From Aquariibacter albus (GTDB taxonomy: Bacteria; Pseudomonadota; Gammaproteobacteria; Burkholderiales; Burkholderiaceae_C), in NCBI RefSeq assembly GCF_014145335.1, contig NZ_JACIVI010000006.1, positions 119,693 through 183,692 of the forward strand: DNA of 64,000 nucleotides. The letters are read 5' to 3'. Position 1 is the first letter of the stretch. The number at the start of each line of letters is the position of its first letter. The translations under genes were made by a program, and so were the position numbers. The notes beneath the pieces were generated by a model. It was not told the origin of the DNA and made no database searches. It saw only the letters and a program-made list of their open reading frames with translations. This document shows positions 59,930-64,000 of this stretch, one piece after another.

Positions 59930-62320
59930 TCAGGCGGGCACCGCGTACCCGGGGACGTCCGATCGTTCGATCGGATGGCCTTTCCCCCCGACCACGAAGG
60001 CGGGGCGGAAGACGTAGACCATGGCCGGCATCAGCACCAGCGCACTGGTCGCCGAGATGAACAGCCACAGCGCGATCAGCACGCCCATGTCGGCCTGCAG
60101 ACGCAGCGAAGAGAAGCTCCAGATGATCACGCTGGTGATCAGCGTGAGGGCCGTGATCAGCACGCCCTTGCCGGAGCCCAGCAGGGCGCTGGCCACCGCC
60201 TGCTCCAGGGTCTCGCCCCGGTGCAGGCCCTCGCGGATGCCGTCGACCACGTAGAAGGAATAGTCGACGCCCAGGCCGATGCCCAGGGCCACCACCGGCA
60301 GGGTGTTGATGTTCATGCCGATATCCATCCACGCCATGTAGCTGAAGGTGATGGTGTTCGACAGCAGCACCGGCACCATGAAGAACATGCCGGCCACCGT
60401 GGAGCGGTAGGTCAGCATGCAGCAGGCCACCAGCCACAGCAGCGCAAAGGCGATGGCCTCGATCTGGCCGGACAGGATCACCTCGTTGACTGCCGACAGC
60501 ACGCCGACCAGGCCGCCGGCCAGCAGGAACTCGGCATGCTCCATGGGGTGCTGCGCGATGTAGGCCTTGACCCGGGCGATGGCTGTGCGGAGGGTCTCGC
60601 CCTGGTGGTCGCGGAAGAACAGCGTGACCGCGCCGTTGAGCGCCTGCGGATCCGCAAAGCGGTCCATGTCGCCCGGGTCGCTGCCCGAGACGAACATGTA
60701 GGCCAGCTCGCCGTTCTGGTTGGACGAGGTGCCCAGCTCCTGGTAGCGCGCATTGCCCTCGCGCAGCACGCGGTTCACCGCGGGCAGGATGTCGGCGAAG
60801 GAGATGCTGCCGCCGACCTCGGGCTGCGCCTCCATGTACTTCTGGAAGCGCTCCATGCCCTCCAGCACCTCGGGCTCCTTCAGCGCGCCCTCGGCCTTGC
60901 CGGCGACGACGACGAACATGCGGTCCGAGCCCTGGAACTTCTCGTTGATCGCCGCGGCGTCCTGGTTGTAGGTGGAGTCCGGCCACAGGATGGGCGAACC
61001 GGGATTGGCATCGCCGACCTTGAGGTTGAAGGCATAGAGGCCCGAGGCGATGAACAGCACGCCGGCCCCGCCCAGCACCGCATGCCGCGCGCGCGAGGTC
61101 ACCTGGCGCGCGCAGCGCGACAGCACCGCACGCAGCAGCGGGCCGATGTCGATCGGATGCAGCTTGCGGCGGGCCGAGCCGCCGCACCAGGTCAGCAGCA
61201 CCGGCGTCAGCGTGAGCGCGCTGACGATGATCGACAGGATCCAGACCGTGCCGATCAGCGCGATCTTCTCCAGCATCGGGATGGGCGTGAGCGCGACGAC
61301 CAGCACGCAGCCCGCATCGGCCACCACCGCCAGCAGGCCGGGCTTGAACAGGTTCTGGATGGCCGCCCGCGCCGCCGACACCGCATCGGGCGAATGGCCG
61401 CTGGCGATCTCGTCATCGAAGCGCGAGACCAGCTGCACCGAGTTCGAGATGGCCTGCGCCGTGATCAGGAAGGCCACCACGATCACCAGCGGATCGAGGT
61501 GGAAGCCCATCAGCTCGGCGGCCCCCAGGGCCCAGATGGCGCTGACCACGCCCGAGGCCAGCGGCAGCAGCGTGCCGTGCAGCGTGCGCGTGATCAGCAG
61601 CAGCAGCAGCACGAGCGCGCCGACGGTGGCCAGGAAGATGACCGCCGTCTCGGTCAGGTAGTGCCGCACCAGGCCATAGAGGATGGGCTCGCCGACGATG
61701 CGCACGTGAATGCCCGCGCCCTCGTTGGCCTGGGCGATCGCGGTGATCTGCTCGTAGGCCTTCTCGTAGTCGACATCGCCCTCGACGAAGTCGGCCGTGA
61801 TCAGCGTGGCCTTCTGGTCCAGCGAGACATAGGGGCCGTAGACCAGCGGGTTGTTCAGCACCGCCTCGCGCAGCACGGCGATCTCGGCGGCATCCTTGGG
61901 CAGGCCGGGCCACATCAACGGCCGCGACTCGATGCCGTCGGTGGAGGCCCGCACCTCCTTCATCTTCTTCGAGGCCAGCGAGACGATCTGGTAGGTGTCG
62001 ATGCCCTCGACCTTCTGCAGCGCCTTGGTGATGGCCTGGGTGCGTTCGAGCACCGGCAGCTGGAAGACGTCGCCCTGCTCGACCTCCAGCATGATGCTGA
62101 CCATGTTCGAGCCGCCGAAGGTGGCCTTGAAGCGGTTGTTCACCTCGACATAGGGATGGTTCTTCGGCAGCAGGTCACCGAAGACGGTCTTGACCTCGAT
62201 GCGGCTGGCCAGGCTGCCCATCAGGACGGTGATGGCCACCACCCCCAGCAGCACCCAGACGCGATGCCGCAGCACCGCGTCGATCAGCGCGCCCAGGCGC
62301 GCAAACAGCAAGTTCTTCAT
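59930..62320 (-). CDS. RND/MMPL-family transporter
   Basis: A 796-residue inner-membrane transporter of the hydrophobe-exporter branch, with two halves of six helices. Helix 1 is VWVLLGVVAITVLMGSLASRIEV; first periplasmic loop GDLLPKNHPYVEVNNRFKATFGGSNMVSIMLEV; sterol-sensing-like block AVIFLATVGALVLLLLLITRTLHGTLLPLASGVVSAIWALG. The second half has NINTLPVVALGIGLGVDYSFYVVDGIREG. Such proteins occur with DUF1302/DUF1329/YCF48 partners and are thought to move hydrophobic compounds. Starts 38 bases after the YCF48-like gene. Confidence 0.9.
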   Translation of the reverse strand: MKNLLFARLGALIDAVLRHRVWVLLGVVAITVLMGSLASRIEVKTVFGDLLPKNHPYVEVNNRFKATFGGSNMVSIMLEVEQGDVFQLPVLERTQAITKALQKVEGIDTYQIVSLASKKMKEVRASTDGIESRPLMWPGLPKDAAEIAVLREAVLNNPLVYGPYVSLDQKATLITADFVEGDVDYEKAYEQITAIAQANEGAGIHVRIVGEPILYGLVRHYLTETAVIFLATVGALVLLLLLITRTLHGTLLPLASGVVSAIWALGAAELMGFHLDPLVIVVAFLITAQAISNSVQLVSRFDDEIASGHSPDAVSAARAAIQNLFKPGLLAVVADAGCVLVVALTPIPMLEKIALIGTVWILSIIVSALTLTPVLLTWCGGSARRKLHPIDIGPLLRAVLSRCARQVTSRARHAVLGGAGVLFIASGLYAFNLKVGDANPGSPILWPDSTYNQDAAAINEKFQGSDRMFVVVAGKAEGALKEPEVLEGMERFQKYMEAQPEVGGSISFADILPAVNRVLREGNARYQELGTSSNQNGELAYMFVSGSDPGDMDRFADPQALNGAVTLFFRDHQGETLRTAIARVKAYIAQHPMEHAEFLLAGGLVGVLSAVNEVILSGQIEAIAFALLWLVACCMLTYRSTVAGMFFMVPVLLSNTITFSYMAWMDIGMNINTLPVVALGIGLGVDYSFYVVDGIREGLHRGETLEQAVASALLGSGKGVLITALTLITSVIIWSFSSLRLQADMGVLIALWLFISATSALVLMPAMVYVFRPAFVVGGKGHPIERSDVPGYAVPA

Positions 62321-62358
62321 GTCCGGAGCTTTCGTGGGTTCTGTGCGTCGGCCCCGCC

Positions 62359-63369
62359 TCAGGGGCGACCGAAGATCTGCAGCGCGCCCTGGTCCAGGCG
62401 GGCCAGGTTGGCCCCGGCCAGCAGCAGCTGCTCGCCGACGGGCTCGGCCTGCGTGCGCCAGGACAGGTCCTTGTCGACCAGGCGGGCGCTCTGCCATTGC
62501 GTGCCGCGCTGGCTGATCTGCACGCCCTTGTCGCCGACGGCATGCCAGGCCTGGCCGTCCCAGCGCACATGGTTCAGGTGCTCGCGCGTCAGCGGCGGGA
62601 CCACCGTCCAGCTCGCGCCCCCGTCGGTGCTGCTCAGCACCGTGCCGGACAGGCCGACGGCCAGACCATGCTCGGCATCGCGGAAGGCCACCGACATCAG
62701 GCTGGAGCCGCTCGGGCTCTCCACCTGAGCCCAGGTCTGCCCCCCATCGAGGCTGCGCTGGATGCGACCGAACTCGCCCACCAGCCAGCCGTTCGCACCG
62801 ACGAAGAAGACATCGTTCCAGGCCTGGTCCTGCTCGGGCAGGGCGCGGGACCAGCTGCGGCCGTGGTCGGTGGACTTCAGCACCGCCCCCATCTCGCCCA
62901 CCGCCCAGGCCACGCCTTCGGGATAGGTGCGGACCTTGACCAGCTTGTTGGCCACCTCGGAACGAGGCGATTCCGCCTCGGCCCAGTGGGCGCCGCCGTC
63001 CTCGGTGACGAGGATGCGGCCCTGGTTGCCGACGGCCACCGCATGCAGCGCATCCCAGGCAGCGATCGACTGCAGGTGCACCGCCACCGGTGTCTTCTGA
63101 ATCTGCCAGGTCTTGCCGTTGTCGTCGCTGCGGACCACCTTGCCGTAGCTGCCCGCGGCCCAGATCACGCCGTCCTGCGGCACGGCCAGGCCATAGAAGT
63201 TGTCGCGCCGCTCGATGGCCGGCTGCGGGATGGCATCGATCGTCACCTCGGCCTTCACGAAGAAGGCCGCATAGATGAGGCTGCCGATGATCAGCATCGG
63301 CGCCGCACTCAGCGCAGCGCGCTTGAACAGACCGGGTGAGGCCTCGGTCCGGACCGGCCGGGCCTTCAT
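62359..63369 (-). CDS. YCF48-like beta-propeller protein
   Basis: A 336-residue protein with one N-terminal membrane anchor (AALSAAPMLIIGSLIYAAFFV). A propeller of sialidase/YCF48-type repeats follows: S-x-D-x-G-x-T/S-W Asp-box units at SDDNGKTW, TEDGGAHW, STDHGRSW, SLDGGQTW and STDGGASW. First gene of the transporter operon; a periplasmic scaffold for the RND protein is plausible. Start Met at 63369; an ATG seven codons earlier is possible. Confidence 0.88.
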   Translation of the reverse strand: MKARPVRTEASPGLFKRAALSAAPMLIIGSLIYAAFFVKAEVTIDAIPQPAIERRDNFYGLAVPQDGVIWAAGSYGKVVRSDDNGKTWQIQKTPVAVHLQSIAAWDALHAVAVGNQGRILVTEDGGAHWAEAESPRSEVANKLVKVRTYPEGVAWAVGEMGAVLKSTDHGRSWSRALPEQDQAWNDVFFVGANGWLVGEFGRIQRSLDGGQTWAQVESPSGSSLMSVAFRDAEHGLAVGLSGTVLSSTDGGASWTVVPPLTREHLNHVRWDGQAWHAVGDKGVQISQRGTQWQSARLVDKDLSWRTQAEPVGEQLLLAGANLARLDQGALQIFGRP

Positions 63370-63608
63370 GCCCGGCCTCCATCGCAGCACGGGGCCGACA
63401 CCACCCGCGGGCGGTTGGGGGGGGCGGGCGGCATCCAGCCGTCCGGCCCGGACAGGGCACAGCGCATCTTGGTCTCCTCACACGGATCACGGGCATGGGT
63501 CCACGGTCTGGGCCGCGGATCGGGGTGGAAGGGCCCTGCCCTTGGCTTCCTCCGCGCCGCCACCGGATGGCGTCTCGATGAATGCAGGGACCTTCCGCCC
63601 ACTGATTC

Positions 63609-63624
63609 ACAAGTCCCGTGCCCA
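63609..63624 (-). promoter_or_regulatory. Sigma-54-like promoter of the YCF48-RND-DUF1302-DUF1329 operon
   Basis: Minus-strand TGGGCACGGGACTTGT, 15-base spacing exactly as in TGGCACG-N4-TTGC but with G for the first T and T for the last C. It lies 240 bases upstream of the first gene. It aligns with the box before the PQQ dehydrogenase gene. Confidence 0.55.
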
Positions 63625-63719
63625 TCGCGGACCAGGTGCAATCCAAGGGCTTACACCCAGGAATCCGGGCCCGGCAGTCGCCCGGATCGACCGGATCGAG
63701 GCCGGGCCGCTGTCCGCCT

Positions 63720-63745
63720 GGACAGGCCTGTCCGAGACCTCGGAC
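63720..63745 (-). promoter_or_regulatory. Upstream compound palindrome (activator site), copy 2
   Basis: GGACAGGCCTGTCC, a perfect 14-bp palindrome, overlaps GTCCGA-GACC-TCGGAC. It lies 95 bases upstream of the sigma-54-like box and 142 bases before the divergent pntA-like gene. Confidence 0.65.
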
Positions 63746-63887
63746 AAAGCCGCCGCGAGCCGCGGGTTTCAGCCGGCTTGAAGCCGCTGCGGCCCGGCGG
63801 TTCAATCGCGGCCCTTCGGCCCGGTCGGGTGTCCGCGCCTGCGGCACGGCCGGGTCATGCCATCGCCGAACCTCGCCAGGAGTCCCC

Positions 63888-64000
63888 ATGCTGATCGGAG
63901 TGCCCGCGGAAACGTCCGCAGGCGAAACCCGGGTTGCCGTCACCCCCGAGACGGCCAAGAAGCTCATTGCCCAGGGTCACCGCATCCGGCTGCAGTCCGG
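63888..64000 (+). CDS. pntA: NAD(P) transhydrogenase alpha-type protein, 3'-truncated by window edge
   Basis: Only 37 residues are in the window: MLIGVPAETSAGETRVAVTPETAKKLIAQGHRIRLQS. This is the N-terminus of the alanine dehydrogenase/PntA family; the TAKKLIAQGHRIRLQ wording favours PntA (proton-translocating transhydrogenase alpha) over alanine dehydrogenase. CCAGGAG lies upstream of the ATG. Divergent from the YCF48-like operon across 518 bases. Confidence 0.7.
   Translation, partial: MLIGVPAETSAGETRVAVTPETAKKLIAQGHRIRLQS

Noticed and set aside
58292..62728. Plus-strand open frame of 1,478 codons
   Set aside because: It mirrors the DUF1302 and RND genes; its translation is a repetitive His/Gln/Arg-rich shadow with no domain.

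Overview
The window is very GC-rich and gene-dense. Its housekeeping genes (glyQS-gmhB-plsC, yajC-secDF, dprA-smg beside def-fmt, htpX, cydABX) have the order and sequence character of a betaproteobacterium of the order Burkholderiales, probably the Rubrivivax/Ideonella/Leptothrix group. That placement rests on gene order and family resemblance, because no rRNA or tRNA gene is visible. Several accessory blocks sit between conserved segments.

Layout. 1-5.6 kb holds an L-asparaginase cut by the window edge, both glycyl-tRNA synthetase subunits, GmhB and a PlsC-type acyltransferase. 5.6-6.4 kb is non-coding and filled with a 23-bp tandem repeat and nested inverted repeats. 6.4-14.1 kb (minus strand) is a complete eight-gene Nit1C (nitrilase/radical SAM/N-acetyltransferase/AIR-synthase-like/glycosyltransferase/flavoprotein) cluster. 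A divergent MocR-type regulator follows, and the gap between them carries four exact copies of a 10-bp direct repeat. 16-30.3 kb is housekeeping: yajC-secD-secF, a DUF1631 protein, smg, dprA, a LysM protein, def-fmt, a small secreted protein, htpX and kefFC. 30.4-39.1 kb is a complete malonate-decarboxylase locus (mdcR, a MatC-type carrier, mdcA-C-D-E-G-B-H), with most genes joined by ATGA stop/start overlaps.

39.4-42.5 kb is visibly lower in GC and is an integron gene-cassette array: five cassettes, four complete attC sites and a fifth cut by an IS3-family remnant, with no integrase in the window. 42.5-48.5 kb holds a MOSC protein, a SulP transporter and a cytochrome bd operon with two very small subunits (CydP, CydX) and YbgE. 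48.5-51.6 kb holds an isolated contractile-tail sheath-like protein, a divergent tail-collar protein with a signal peptide, and a DUF900 hydrolase.

51.7-63.4 kb (minus strand) looks like one regulon for oxidising a hydrophobic secondary alcohol or ketone. One arm encodes a PQQ dehydrogenase, cytochrome c, a Baeyer-Villiger monooxygenase and an ester hydrolase. The other encodes a YCF48-like protein, an RND/MMPL transporter, and DUF1302 and DUF1329 envelope proteins. The lead gene of each arm is preceded by the same two-part control region: a sigma-54-like promoter and, about 95 bp upstream of it, a shared 25-26-bp compound palindrome. No regulator for it is visible in the window. The window ends inside a gene resembling pntA.
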